Shown in pieces: positions 10,338 through 21,591 of a DNA stretch of 64,000 bases (positions are counted from its first letter, which is position 1; each line of letters begins with the position of its first letter). Made by a program: the position numbers and the translations under genes. The stretch covers positions 137,382,356 through 137,446,355 of the forward strand of contig CM071570.1 in assembly GCA_036426205.1 (NCBI GenBank), written 5' to 3'. Origin of the DNA: Ascaphus truei. Taxonomy: Eukaryota; Chordata; Amphibia; Anura; Ascaphidae. Below the pieces are notes generated by a model. That model was not told the DNA's origin, did not search any database, and saw only the letters and a list, made by a program, of their open reading frames with translations.

Positions 10338-11545
10338 GCTCTGTGCAAAATCAAATTCGGAAGAAGGGATTTTCCAAAACGTTGCCTAAACAAAGCCTCA
10401 AAGCTCCCGTCTCAAAGAGAGAATTACACGCAGGCGCAGTGGGGCTTTTACTGTAGATCGGCTATGGACGGATTAAGAACACAATGGCAAGATTCAGAAA
10501 AATGAACGACTCTGTGGAGAGGGGGGGAGTTGGGTGGACTCATGCGCAGTAAACAGCTAAGCAGCTGAAATAGCTCACCATCTGAACAAGGATTACACGC
10601 AGAGCGCAGTGAGGCTTTCAGATCGGCTATGGACGGATTCAAAACACAATGGCAAGATTCCAAAAATTAAAGACAGGCGCATGAAGTTCAAAGCTAAAAG
10701 GAATACTTTAATTTCAAAAGGGCAGTCATACTATAAATACCCCCACAATACAGTGACGTAAAAAGTACACCCAAATCAACCATGTGCAGTCAAACGCACA
10801 GGGTCGCAGGACAAAAGCTATGTTACAGCACAAGATTTAATATCGTTAATACAGTGTAAGATGGTTTTGCAGGCTTGTGGAGAAAAAAAAAAATTAACAA
10901 TAAAAATTTTTTTTCACTCACTCGAAGGAAGCAGTGGTGGGGAAGTTACAGGAGCATGCGCAGTAAATTTGTGCTGTCAAGCAGGAATGGTGATTGAAAC
11001 AGACACACGTTCAAAGGAATGGTTGTGGGGAGAGATGTACTGCATTGCACAGAGATAAGGAAGTGTGAAATCCCTGCAGTGCAGTTAATTATCTCAGAGC
11101 GAGGGGAAGGAGGGAGGGGGGGGGGGGGGGAGAGCGCTGTATATGCCCGAAATGTGTGACACAGTTACAGTACAGTACACGCCTATGCGTTTCAACAATT
11201 TTCAAATGAGACATTACTGTACTGTAGGCAGAACAGCACTGCAAATGCATGTTGTATCTTTAAATATGCAAATTTACAATTAACTGATGCGCAGCGCACA
11301 CAGAGTGTGTACTGACGTAGGTAGAACGCGCAAGGTATTAGACTTCCAAGACAAACGCTCGCAAACGCCCCCTGAGTTTTACACGGCATTGCAGTTTGCT
11401 GCAGGACAGTGAGAAAAAATGATAGATTCATGAGGCGCGGAAAATTAACGTAGTTCACTCCGCGCGGAGAAAACGGACAAAAAACCGGGATGAAATCTGA
11501 AAAAATGCGGGGATTTAGCGTTTAGACTAAAGGCGGACGCCACTG
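10338..11545 (+). mobile_element. Dispersed repeat R1, copy 1
   Basis: It matches 61776-62957 in the same orientation over its whole length, with many small indels. Shared landmarks are CTGTGCAAA...CAAATTCGG at the start, ACACAATGGCAAG, GAGAGCGCTGTATATGCC, TTTCAACAATTTTCAAATGA, AGACTTC.AAGACAA, and a common end GGCGG.CGCCACTG followed by TA. It contains no coding frame. In the second location the repeat lies directly downstream of a transposase gene, so it may be the end of that transposon. The 105 bases between the 3' LTR and this repeat hold nothing recognisable. Confidence 0.75.
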
Positions 11546-12989
11546 TATGTAAAACCATAGAATCAAAGAGGGTGTTATGTACTTCTTTTTCACACCAACT
11601 GTGTGTGTGTGGTTGTGTGTATATATATATTATTCTTATACTATATTAGTGAAAGCACTTATGCCTGCTGGATGACCCGGTTGTCCCTAGGAGAAATCTC
11701 ATTGGTTCCCTTTGGGCCCGCCCGCCCCCGCACACCTCTCATTGGCCGGGATGAGAGACGGAGTAACGGGACACACACACCCACACAACACACACCACAC
11801 ACACACACACACACACACCACTAGGTAGGGGGGGAGTGTTAACATACATTAGCTTGGGCTGGGCGCATTTGCTGCTGTTATGTTGTTGCTCAAAGGGAGA
11901 GACAGTGCTTGCTGAGAGTTTCAGCTTTGTCATTGGGTATAAGGCTGGGGGGGCATCTGCCACGGAAGACCTGCTACTATCTAAGTCTGCTCGTCTTCTT
12001 TAAGATGGGGGGGTGGGGGACAGAAAAGAAACAGGATTGTGGAGTATGTGGTTGTTGTTTGTTGTGTTGTGTCTGAGCAGGGGGCGGGGCAGGCTGATCT
12101 GCTCCGGGGAGGGGACAGCCCCTCCCGATCGTTCCGATTTTCAGGGGCAGGGTGGTTGGGGGAGGAAGGCAGGGGTGTCGGGCCCAGGGATGGTGGAACT
12201 AGATGTGGAGTGGGGTGGGGGGTGGGTTGTGCCGGAGGTTTGAGGGTGGGGAGTGTGCGGCGAGTCTAGGTCCGGGAGGGGGCGGAACGCGAGTTGGGCT
12301 GAGTGGATGGACGGGGTGTGTGTTGGGGTGGCCAAGATGAGTGTGCAGTTGGATGTGGGGTGGTGTGGGTGCTGGGTGGTGGGGGGGAGGGGGGGGCGGA
12401 ATGGGTGCTTTCATGGTGTGAGGGGGCGAGTGGTGGGGGGCATGGTGTGTGTGTGCTGTGGGAGGAGGTGTGGTGGTGTGGGGGGGAGGGTGTGTTGTGT
12501 GTGGGGGGGATTGGTCTTGTGGGTGGTGTGGTGATGGGGGAGGGATTTGTGTGTGGTGTTTGTTGTGTGGGGGGGGAGTGTGATTGTGTGGTGGGCGTGT
12601 GGATGGGGTTTCTTCAAGTGGTGGTTGTGTTTGTTGTGGGGGCGATAGTTGAGTGTGGTGTGTGGGATTAGTCCCCCTCCCACTGATATTTTGCCCCCCA
12701 CTCTTCCTCTGCCTTTGCCCCCCCCCCTCCCTGACCTTTGGCCCCCCCCTCCATGCCCTTTGCCCACACCTCCCCTGCTTCCTTTGCCCCCCCCTCCCTG
12801 CCACTGTTCCCCCCCCTTCCACGCCCCCGCCTTTTCCCACGCCACGGGCCAAAGCCGGGTTATATCAGCTAGATATTACTATATATAATATCAAAGTAGG
12901 AATATACAGTGTGCTCATTGTGAATGTCTTTAGACAGGATGGTTTGTGTTTTGGTGTTGTGTGGTGTGTGTGTATGGTAATATTACCAT
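11546..12989. repeat. G/T-rich and C-rich low-complexity DNA
   Basis: This contains an AC microsatellite (about 11771-11820), a long G/GT-rich stretch (12000-12660) and a C-rich minisatellite built on CCTTTGCCCCCCCCTCCCTG-like units (12690-12840). The many overlapping open frames are Pro/His/Gly-rich shadows of the repeats. Two ATTGG boxes and GC-rich DNA at 11690-11760 look promoter-like, but no gene follows. Confidence 0.6.
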
Positions 12990-13267
12990 TGTGTTCGACC
13001 AATAATGATAATTAAACGCCGTGGCGTTGTGAATTTAGGCCGTGCGAGGGGATTTAGGCTGTGCGTCTCTATGATAATTCAACCTGGTTCGAGCCAGAAT
13101 ATTTGTTTTTTTTTTTTAAATAAATAAGTAACTTGCTTACTGATTGGGCCTTGTCCGGAGGAGAGGAAAACCACCCCGAGCCCCACCCGGCTTGATGCCC
13201 AGGCGGATGACAAGGGGTAGCGCTTCCCACTGTCCACGATACTTTGGCATCCATGAGAGGGCAGTGG

Positions 13268-13530
13268 TAATCCCCCCAAAAAAAAAAAAAAAACTCTCGT
13301 CCCCCCCCATTAAAAAAAGGGGAAAAAAACCCAATACCCTTCCCCCTCCCCCCCAAAAACCCCCCAAAAATCAAAATCAACAAGCCCCCAACAAAAAAAA
13401 AAAAATGAATCATAAAAAAAAAAAAAAAAAAAAAATCATCCAAAAAAATAACAAAAAAATAAAAAATTTAACCCCCCCCCCCCCCCACAAAAACAAAAAA
13501 CCAAAAAAAAAAAATCCCCTAAAAATAGAG
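13268..13530. repeat. A/C homopolymer block
   Basis: Consecutive runs of A and C, many over 10 bases long, with almost no other composition. It is either an extreme low-complexity tract or a poorly resolved stretch of assembly. Lys/Pro-rich frames crossing it should be ignored. Confidence 0.7.
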
Positions 13531-13868
13531 CATGGGAAGAAGGGACGCCAGACTGGCGATGAGGGGCGGGGTGCGTGCGCAAGCCATTGGAGGGGGGGCC
13601 GGTGCGATCGCGAAAGCGTTGGAGGGGGGACGGACGTGGTCAAGTGCACAGCCCCGATGGCAACCAATCAGGCGAGGTTGGTGTGGAGTGCCGGCCTGTC
13701 CATGCCTCCACCACCGTTCCTTCTGCCGCAAACTTCAGCCCCTTGATTACCTGTCTGGCTGCCTGACTCCCCCTCTGACCCCCCTCCTCGGCTGCAGACT
13801 GCGAGCGCCACGCGCGGCTTTCGTGCCACGTTTCCCATCGGGGAGCGTTTGGAGGCCTTCGTCGCGCC

Positions 13869-14252
13869 TGTCCGGCTGCCCCCCCCCCCCCGATTTGCCC
13901 CCCGATCCCCGCTGGCCCCCCCGATCTCATCCCGCTGCCCCCCCCATCAGCCCGCTGGCCCCCAGATCAACTCGCTGAACCCCCGATCCTTCCCGCTGGC
14001 ACCCCGATCCTCCCGCTGGCACCTTGACCCCCCCGCTGGCCCTCCCGATCTCCTTATCGCTAGCACCTTCAGACCCCCCGCTGGCCCCCCGATGCTTCCC
14101 GCTGCACCTGACCCCCATCCCCGCTGGCCCCTCGATTCCTCACCGGCTGGCCCCCGAGTCTTCCCGCTGGCAACCCTTGACCCCCCACGCTGCCCCCCGC
14201 CCATCCCGCTGCCACCCATCCCCCGCTGGCACCCTCATCCCCCCGATCTCCA
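13869..14252 (+). repeat. CCCGCTGGC minisatellite
   Basis: More than a dozen imperfect units of about 20-28 bases built on CCCCCGATCNTCCCGCTGGC. The open frames on both strands are Pro-rich shadows of the units. Confidence 0.8.
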
Positions 14253-14389
14253 GCAACTCATGCCTCTATACTGGCAGGGAGGCAGGCATGTGGCAGGACA
14301 AGAAGGGCACTGGAGGAAAAAGGTAAGGCCACCCTACCTTCCCAAGAAATACAAAACCAGTCACCCACCCAGTGAGGGTTTTTTTCAAA

Positions 14390-14720
14390 TTCCTGTGTAT
14401 GAGTGTTTGTGTGTATGTGAAGTGAGTGTGGGTGAGTATGTTATGGTGTGTGTTTTTGTGCTTTGTGTTGTGTGGTGTATGTGAGTATGTGTGTGTCTAG
14501 TGGACGATGGATTAGGTGTTTGTGACGTGTGTGTATGTGAGTGTGTGTTGGTCATGTGGTTTGTGAGTGAGTGTATGTGGGTGTGAGGTATGGGGTGAGT
14601 GCTATAGTGTGTGTGAGTGCCTGGTGTGTGGTGCTATGTGCCCTATGTATTCTTTGTGTGTAGTATGTGTTGAGTATGTGTGAGTGTTTGTGTATAGAGG
14701 CAAACACACTGCTTGGTGTG
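14390..14720 (+). repeat. GTGTGAGTGT-rich simple repeat
   Basis: An interrupted GT/GTGAGT tract. No coding signal. Confidence 0.75.
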
Positions 14721-16379
14721 GTGTGCAGTGGGCCCCTATTCGGCCTCTGTGTGCGGTTATTTTGGGCTTTTGGCGGCTCGCGTCTCTGTGTCCCTTCTTC
14801 GATCGCCGGCCAGGGCGCCACTCACTGGAGCGGATCCCCAACAACACTTGAGGCCACCCACCCGCTTCCCCCTTCCCCCGGTGGAGGGAACGAGGCCTCC
14901 TGCCAGGTGACCCCCGCTTCTTTACTGTAGTATCAACATTCCCCCGCCTGCCCCTCGCGCGGCGTTACGCGCGTTCTCCCTCCTCTTCCGCACAGGAACT
15001 TCCTTACTCCCACGTTTCGGTAAACTCTCACCCACCTTTCCCCCCCACCTACGTTCTCCCTTCAACCCCTTCCTGTCCTTTGCTCACGCATCGCACTTAG
15101 TCTGCGTTCTTCTTGTTCCGCTCCTACCCGGTCAGGTGGGGACACTCTCCTCTTACCCCCTCTTACCACCATCCACATGCCCCTCCGTTCCCTCAGCCGG
15201 AGCACCCACCGCCCCCCCAGCAAGGGTTCCCGCCGCCCATTCCCCCTTCACTCATCTCATTTCCTCCGTCAACTGGCGTGATCCCCTTCTCACGAGCGGC
15301 GGAGCGGCCGCTCACATCTATCAGCCGGCACCAGTTCCGAGGTACTCTCGTCCTCAGCTTTCTCTACTTGACGCTTCCCCCTTATTTGTTGAGCTGGTTC
15401 AACCGCCATTACGCGCCCCTGCGACCCACGCGCCCCCCCAGAACGGTGCGGGCCGCCGGGCCCCTTCCACCCAATACACCATCCACTCCGCAACGGTCAT
15501 CTGAAGAGTGCACCCCTCACTGGAGGCTTCCCTGGGTCCCCCGCCCCGCCGCCTATCAGGTCCCACCCCCGGATTCGGCCCCATAACCGTGGGCGGCTCT
15601 ACCTCTCCCGTTGCCATTACGGTTCTCTTATCCGTGGGATGGCCATTCTAGTTTCCAGTCAAAGCCCCCCCCCCATTCACACTACGCCCCATTGCGGCGC
15701 CCGGAGACGGTTAGGTTCCCGGGTTAGCCGTTTCTTTGGGGTGTAGTTCCCCCCCCCCCCCCCATCTCCACTTGGCCTCGTGAGCGGCGACCTTACCCCG
15801 CCCCCATTGCGGGATTGACGGGTGCTCCTTCGACCCCGTGGCTCCCACCAGTCCAAGGTGACCGCAGGCAGCCGCGGGCGGTCGCGGACTCTTCTGGTGG
15901 GGGGAGGGGTTTATTCGAGCCGGCGGGCGGCGTGGCGGCGGCACGTGAGCGGACGATGGGGGATGAGGAGAGGGGAGGGCGAGCGGTGGGTCGGGGAGGT
16001 GTATGGGGCGCTTTCATGTGGGATGGGCCGCGCCTGATATGTACTGGCCCCCCTGGTCCGGGGTAACTCTGGCAGGTAGTTGCTGACCGTAGTCGTAATA
16101 ATGCGGATCGTGGCTTGTGTTATGAGTGTTTGTGTGAGTCTGAGTCGTATGGGTCTGTGAGTGTCTGTGAGACAAGTTGTGAGTGTGGTGTTGAGGTTGG
16201 GGCTGGGGGGTCATGTGAGTGTGTTGAGTTCACATCTCTCCCTCACTGTCGTCAACCACCCCTTCCTGTGTTCACCCCTCTCTCTGTGGCACATCTATCC
16301 AAGGATTTCACACTTTCGCTGTCGTGTGCTATCTCCCTGGTCACCCTCTCCCTTGTCGCAATATCTCTGTCTCTAAATC
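14721..16379. other. GC-rich, C-run-rich DNA, no gene seen
   Basis: High GC with frequent CpG and C runs. The open frames are Pro/Arg-rich with no recognisable domain. It lies inside the long non-autonomous element. Confidence 0.5.
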
Positions 16380-16905
16380 TCTAGTGTCTCTTCCTTTCCC
16401 GGTGTGTCTCTCTCTTTCTCGGTGTGTTCGTATATATATTTATAGGGGTATATTCTTTATCGGTGTGTGTCATCTCTTTCTCGATAGGTGTCTCTCTCTC
16501 TTTCTCGGTGTTGTTATTTGTGTTTGTGGTGTCTGGTTCTTTGTGTTATATATTTCTCGGTGTGTCTCTCTTTCTCGTGTGTGTCTCTATCTTTCTCGTG
16601 CTCCTTTCTGTTTGGTCTCTCTCTTTCTTCTGTGTGTAGACTCTGTTCTCTGTGTGGCTCTTCGTTCTCATTGTGTGGCTCTTTTCTCTATGTGTGTCTC
16701 TCTCCTTTATCTCTGTTGTATCATCTTTCTCTCTGTGTGTCTCTCTCTTCTGTGTGTCTCTCTTCTCTCTGTTTTCTGTGTCAGCTCTTTTCTGTATGTT
16801 CGTCTCTCTCTTCTCTCTCTGTTATCTCTTCTTTCTATGTGTCTCTCTCTCGGGTGTGGGTCTCGTCTCTCTCTCGTGTGTGTTGTTCTCTCTTCTCTCT
16901 CACAC
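16380..16905 (+). repeat. CTCTCTTTCTCGGTGTG minisatellite
   Basis: Imperfect tandem units built on TCTCTCTTTCTCGGTGTG, becoming CTCTGTGTGT in the second half. A 218-residue Leu/Ser/Cys-rich frame crosses it and is a shadow of the repeat. Confidence 0.8.
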
Positions 16906-17222
16906 ATGGAAGACATCGGAAACCCCCCTAACCAGAAGACAGGTAGGGAACCACATCCCCTCCAATGTATATTGGAATGAGGAATACCTGGAACATTGAG
17001 GGACTGCAGATCAGGTAAGATCGGCATCACCACACAGACTAATTGTAGTATAATGTATACAATAAAATACATTTATGTCAAAAATAAATGTGTTTACTAG
17101 GAATTTATTAAATGTGTTTTATTAAACGGCGGGGTTGGGGGGCGTGGGACTAGGGGCGGGGTTAGGGGCGGTAGATTTTTTGGTTGGGCTAGTAGATTTT
17201 TGGGTGTTTTTGATCAGAATAA
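16906..17222 (+). repeat. Right-end module shared with 19213-19770
   Basis: It carries CCCTAACCAGAAGACAGGTA, CCCCTCCAATGTA, ACATTGAGGGACTGCAGATC, ATTGTAGTATAATGTA and AGATTTTTGGGTG in the same order as the second copy. The second copy has an extra CA microsatellite in the middle. Confidence 0.75.
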
Positions 17223-17816
17223 CTGTATATGTTTTATATAGATATATATATTTTATATATATATCTATAGACATACACATACTATGTACACACACACACC
17301 ACCCACACACACCACACACCACACACACGGCCTGAAATATGGGATAAACCCACTCGCCCCCCCAAATGTCTATACACCACCCCTCAAAAAACTCCCTCAC
17401 TCCCCTCATGACTCTTACCTGCGGCGGGGTCAGTTGGGGGTCCAACAGCGTGGTGTGGCCTTCTCCCTACAGATGTACTTTTGCACCCTCCGCCAGATCC
17501 ATGTCCCAAAATGGCCACAAAGAGCTAAAAAGATGCCGTGTTGCTGTGGATCATCGCCAACGTAAACGATGGGGTCGGATGAACATCACAAACATCCCTA
17601 GCCGTCCTGTTGCACCAAGGCAAGCGATCATTTGAAGCAGCACGTCCATTTGACTCCCGGGCTGCAGGGGAAAAAGATCAATTTGAAGAGAGTAGGGGAG
17701 AAGGCGGGAACGACGCCGCATGGGTGGTAACCACTACGACAGTGGCCAAAAGCATTAGCCTCTGGCGATTGGGCGAGTGCCCTTGTCCAGCCCTATATAT
17801 AATATCAAATAATAAT
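17223..17816. other. Unassigned DNA with TA and CA tracts
   Basis: A TATA-rich stretch (17230-17275), a CA tract (17285-17332), then unique-looking sequence without a convincing gene. It ends GGGCGAGTGCCCTTGTCCAGCCC and TATATA, which resembles the terminus of the TTCGAC element family. Confidence 0.45.
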
Positions 17817-18070
17817 TGCATTTGTGAGCACATTCACATCTAGACAGGTCTGCAACCCTGTTTTTCGACAATTACTTAGCTACAGTGTTCCACTGCAGCA
17901 AGGGATTCTGGGAAATGATATGCAAATGAGCACCACAGTGTCACCTTGTGCCTCAAATTTATTTTTTATAGGAACCCCTATAAAACTTATGCTGCCTTTT
18001 ATTACACAGCTCACAGCACAGCCTGGGTTGATTGCAAATACTGTAAAACTAAGCCTACTCACAGACCGCT
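17817..18070 (+). repeat. Octamer-bearing small repeat, copy 1
   Basis: It shares with two further copies the sequence GACAGGTCTGCAACCCTG..., CACTGCAGCAAGGGATTCTG and GGAAATGA.ATGCAAATGAGC. The octamer ATGCAAAT at 17920-17927 is intact only in this copy. The downstream part matches copy 3 less closely (CTTATGCTGCC, AGCCTGGGTT). No coding capacity. Confidence 0.65.
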
Positions 18071-18218
18071 TTTGTTTCAACTTTTTGGTCTCATTAGGTG
18101 TGATGCTGGTTTTGTAGACTTTGCAATTTAAGGCTGGGTAGGTTTCACCACAATTAGATAATTTATGGTGGCTGAAAAAAGGTGATTGAAAAATCTACAA
18201 TAAAAGTATATAGCAAAT

Positions 18219-18346
18219 AAAAATAGCACTTGTGAAAATTCACAGTCTTAGACAGGTCTGAACCCTGCCTTTACCATATCACTGCATACAGTGCTCCATG
18301 TGGCAAGGGATTCTGGGAAATGGCATGCAATATGAGTACACACACT
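18219..18346 (+). repeat. Octamer-bearing small repeat, copy 2
   Basis: Same core as copy 1 (GACAGGTCTG, GGCAAGGGATTCTGGGAAAT), with the octamer degraded to ATGCAATA. Confidence 0.65.
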
Positions 18347-18459
18347 TAGTAAGTTATGGTTAGTAAAAAAAAGTGACACAAACCATTCCACAGTTAAGCA
18401 TTAGCAAATGGAAATATGGACTGGACCATTAAGGTCGAAACGGCTGTCTGTGGGTGGTT

Positions 18460-18675
18460 TGAACTGGCTATGCATATTAAACCCAGGCTTGTTGCTCAAA
18501 AGCGTGTGAAAATGCCAGCAAGCATAAGCTTATAGGAGACCATGGTTATATGGTTTTGAAGCAAAAGGTGGAACTGGGTGCTCATTGCAAGTCATTTCCC
18601 AGAATCTCTTGCTGCAGTGGAAGCACTGTGTGCGGGGTGGTGGTGATAACGGTGAAAGGCAGGGTTGCAGACCGA
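18460..18675 (-). repeat. Octamer-bearing small repeat, copy 3
   Basis: Inverted copy. On the minus strand it reads GGTCTGCAACCCTGCCTTT..., CACTGCAGCAAGAGATTCTG and GGAAATGACTTGCAATGAGC, then the AAGCTTATGCTTGCTGGC and AAGCCTGGGTTTAATATGC tail. Confidence 0.65.
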
Positions 18676-18676
18676 T

Positions 18677-18717
18677 ATATATATATAGTATATATATATA
18701 GATATATATATATATAG
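18677..18717. repeat. TA microsatellite
   Basis: Alternating TA with a few interruptions. It flanks the left end of the following element, in keeping with TA target preference. Confidence 0.8.
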
Positions 18718-19492
18718 AGTGTTCGACCAATAGTGCTGTGACGGTTTGTTTTTTAAGATTCCCTCCGTTCGCGCTGCTGAGAGTGTGTGTGGTGTGGGTG
18801 GTTGTAGGATACAGAAGTAAGATCACCCACCCAATCGAAAACCACCCCAGTCACCCCAACCCAAGTACACCCAGCACCCCAAACAGTCACCCCAACCCAA
18901 TCAAGCCCTGTCCCGACCCCCCTCTCCACCCACACTATAACCTAAACCCGAGAAGAAAAAAATAGATCGATCAACCCCCTCTACTCTCCCTATGCTATCG
19001 ACATTATCAAAACCCGATCATACTATGTCTCACCCCTGTCTCTCCCTCTCATCACCCACTCTTCTCTCCCTTCTCACCCCCCTCTCTCTCTCTCTTCCAC
19101 CCCCTCTTCTGTCTGTCTCACACTTGGAATCGGATATCTTACTTACCCTATATCTTTAATGCCCTATATACTAACCAAAATAACCTATACTGCTTTCTTC
19201 CAGATTGACTCCAGCTTCACAAGGAAGGCATCGGACACACCCCCCCCTAACCCAGAAGACAGGTAGGGAACACCTCCCCTCCAATGTAAAACATTGCAGG
19301 AATGAGGCTACCTGGACATTGAGGGACTACAGATCAGGTAAGACCCCAGGCGGGATTGCTGCTTTAGATATTGTGAAAGCGGGGGACGTCCAGACACTGG
19401 TTAAGGGGTCAGGAAACTATAGTCATTCAACATGGCTGCTTTTTTATTTCTAGACTTCAAATTCACACACACACACACACACACACACAACA

Positions 19493-19524
<32 letters not shown>

Positions 19525-19533
19525 CCACACAAC

Positions 19534-19568
<35 letters not shown>

Positions 19569-19770
19569 CACAACACACACACACATTGTAGTATAATGTA
19601 ATACAATAAATACATTATGTCAAAAACGAATGTTGTTTGGATAGGAATTTATAAATGTATTTTATTTTTAAAGCGGGGTTGGGGGCCGTCGGGTTTAGGG
19701 GCGGGACTAGGTGGGCGAGTAGATTTTTTGGTGGGGCAAAGTAGATTTTTGGGTGATTGTGTCGAACCAC
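18718..19770 (+). mobile_element. Non-autonomous element, short copy
   Basis: It runs from AGTGTTCGACCAATAGTG to GTGTCGAACCAC and is bordered on both sides by TA-rich DNA. The right half matches 16906-17222, and a CA microsatellite (about 19466-19587) sits inside. Imperfect terminal inverted repeats (AGTGTTCGACCAAT against AGTGGTTCGACACAAT) suggest a TA-targeting DNA transposon. Confidence 0.5.
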
Positions 19771-19783
19771 TATATATATAATA

Positions 19784-19980
19784 TAATCTTGTTGACACTT
19801 GTTACTTATTCTAAGAAACAAAGTCCAAGGTTATCTGGCGCTCAGCACACAACAGAGCTCTGTGCAAAGTGCCTAGATGAATGTCCAAAGTCCAGAACAT
19901 CTTTTCAAAAATATATATTGTACAACAAGGTAGATATCTATGGATCAAATAGTCACTAATTGCTATTAAAAAAAGATCCC
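19784..19980 (+). repeat. Direct repeat, left copy
   Basis: About 190 bases repeated at 20463-20657: TTGTTACTT.ATCTAAGAAACAAAGT, GTGCAAAGTGCCTAGATGAA, CCAGAACATCTTTTCAAAAA, and a shared end AAAAAAAGATCCCC. The left copy runs straight into the hammerhead-like motif; the right copy does not. Confidence 0.8.
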
Positions 19981-20018
19981 CTGAAGAAGTCCGTCAATCT
20001 GATGAAACGGCGTAGGGA
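19977..20018 (+). ncRNA. Hammerhead ribozyme-like motif (d)
   Basis: CTGAAGA at 19981-19987, GAAA at 20004-20007, then CGGCG, TA and GGGA, which pairs with TCCC just before the first box. Core boxes and helix I are present. Helix II is weak. Confidence 0.35.
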
Positions 20019-20462
20019 AGTGTACAGTGGGACTTTTCCAACGCTTGCTATTGAATGCTGAGGAATCTGTACCGGTCCGGTATCCGGACGATTCCCGTGA
20101 CAGTCATCGCTGGTCCGCGGCATCTACCGTCCCCGGTGGGAAACTAAAGATCAACTGGTGGTGTGTACCGGGTGAGAGACCACCGTGGAGCGCCAGATAC
20201 GTCAGTTCCTGAGGCAGTGAACAACGGAGGCAGCATTCTGTTCAGTGGAGTCACGGAGGGACTACAGCAGCAAAGCAGCGTTTCCTGGTCCTAGGAGCAT
20301 GAGTTATACTCAACAATGCTTTTTTAAATGTTTATGTGTGTGAGTTCATTTTTATTGAGATTTTTGGGAATAAAATATATCGATTTGCACAGTCAGAATG
20401 CACTAGATTTGGGCGCTTTTTTCTTTTATCTCTTTATTATATATATATTATATATATTAATA
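20019..20462 (+). mobile_element. Body of hammerhead-bearing element
   Basis: About 440 bases between the two direct repeats without a recognisable gene, ending in an AT-rich tract with AATAAA at about 20371. Element plus flanking direct repeats resembles the terminal-repeat organisation of Penelope-like retroelements. Confidence 0.4.
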
Positions 20463-20657
20463 TATTCTTTGTATGACTCTTGTTACTTTATCTAAGAAAC
20501 AAAGTCAGGTTATCTGCGCGCTCAGACACAACAAAGAGTCTCTGTGCAAAGTGCCTAGATGAATGTCAAAGTCCAGAACATCTTTTCAAAAAGATATATG
20601 TACACAAGGTAGATATTTAGGATCAAATAGTACCTAATTGTATCTAAAAAAAGATCC
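20463..20657 (+). repeat. Direct repeat, right copy
   Basis: Partner of 19784-19980, diverged by small indels and without the hammerhead motif after it. Confidence 0.8.
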
Positions 20658-20819
20658 CCACATATAGAAAATACCACAATAAACACCCCATATAATGAGT
20701 TTATGAGAACTATGCACATAGCCTCAAGGTAGTATCACGGGGGCAAACTCGTATATCTTCATAAGAGTGCCCAGAGCCATCCTTGTAGCCTCTGGAGGTT
20801 CTTGGTATGCAGAATCAGT

Positions 20820-21330
20820 GTAGTAAGAATCAAGAGTACAAAAGGAAGGACTGCGAAGCACTACCAGGTGCAGCAAATTTATGAAAGATGATCCAGTTGG
20901 GACTCCAGTTAAAAAGTATATTTATTAGATTACATGTGACCACAAAGAGGTAAAAACACACACTGCACACTGCGCTTAATAAAGGTGTTGGTAAAGCGTT
21001 GTACAATACAAATCAGCGTTTTGAAATCTTTGCGGGGTGATGTCACGACCCGTCAACCCCGAGTCATTGGCCAGGATGGAAAGCGAGAAAACCCCATTGG
21101 TTGAAGATCATAATAAGAAAAAACTTTAATAACATATACTGACACTAACAGAAACATACAAAAGCCCAATAATAAAGAAAAAAAAATAAACAGAAACAGA
21201 AAAAAACGGGAAAAATATTGTAAGACTTGTATAACATGCAAAATGACCAAGAAGGGGGTAAATAAAGTGAAATAAAACCATAAGAGTGCAACCCAAATAA
21301 AAAACAAAACAATAAGCAAAATCAAACAAT
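20820..21330 (-). repeat. Inverted copy of the 32176-32640 repeat
   Basis: The minus strand matches 32176-32640: TTTTATTTCACTTTATTTACC, TTTATTATTGGG, AATCAGCG.TTTGTATTGTAC, TCACATGTAATCTAATAAAT and GATCATCTTTCATA follow in the same order. The hammerhead-like motif of the plus-strand copy is lost here. The minus-strand frames through it are shadows. Confidence 0.75.
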
Positions 21331-21591
21331 CAAATAGTAGGGGGAAGCCTATTGAAAGATTCTTCTAGAGTTAATATAGAAATCTTTACTGTCATTACAA
21401 AGCCCAGACATACAACACATAATCCATACTATACACGCTACAAAAACCTTCATTTAAAAACAAACCCATTTATAGCGAATTTAGGTAGCTAAGCGTTTAA
21501 CCAAATGTGAACATTATATTATGAAGATATCAAACAGAGTATTGAAATACCTATGAATGAGTAGATAAAACAATGTGGGTATACTTATAAA
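21331..21591. other. AT-rich DNA, no gene seen
   Basis: Probably the continuation of the repeat to the left. It supplies the CTTATAAA (21584-21591) that flanks the next element. Confidence 0.4.

Larger units (their letters stand above)
12990..17222 (+). mobile_element. Non-autonomous element, long copy
   Basis: It begins GTGTTCGACCAATAATG and ends in AGATTTTTGGGTGTTTTTGATCAGAAT. A shorter relative at 18718-19770 begins AGTGTTCGACCAATAGTG and ends AGATTTTTGGGTGATTGTGTCGAACCAC. The inverse of that right end resembles the left end, so TTCGAC-type terminal inverted repeats with TA flanks are likely. The interior is a string of unrelated minisatellites and homopolymer runs. Superfamily not identified. 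An alternative right end lies near 17797 (GGGCGAGTGCCCTTGTCCAGCCC then TATATA). Confidence 0.45.

Noticed and set aside
12013..13015. Many overlapping Gly/Val, Pro/His and Pro/Cys-rich open frames
   Set aside because: They follow G/T and C-run repeats on both strands, change composition with the repeat, and contain no domain.
13069..13746. Lys/Pro/Phe-rich frames
   Set aside because: They are translations of A and C homopolymer runs.
16324..17072. 218-residue Leu/Ser/Cys-rich frame, membrane-protein-like
   Set aside because: It is the translation of the CTCTCTTTCTCGGTGTG minisatellite; hydrophobicity comes from CT/GT codons.
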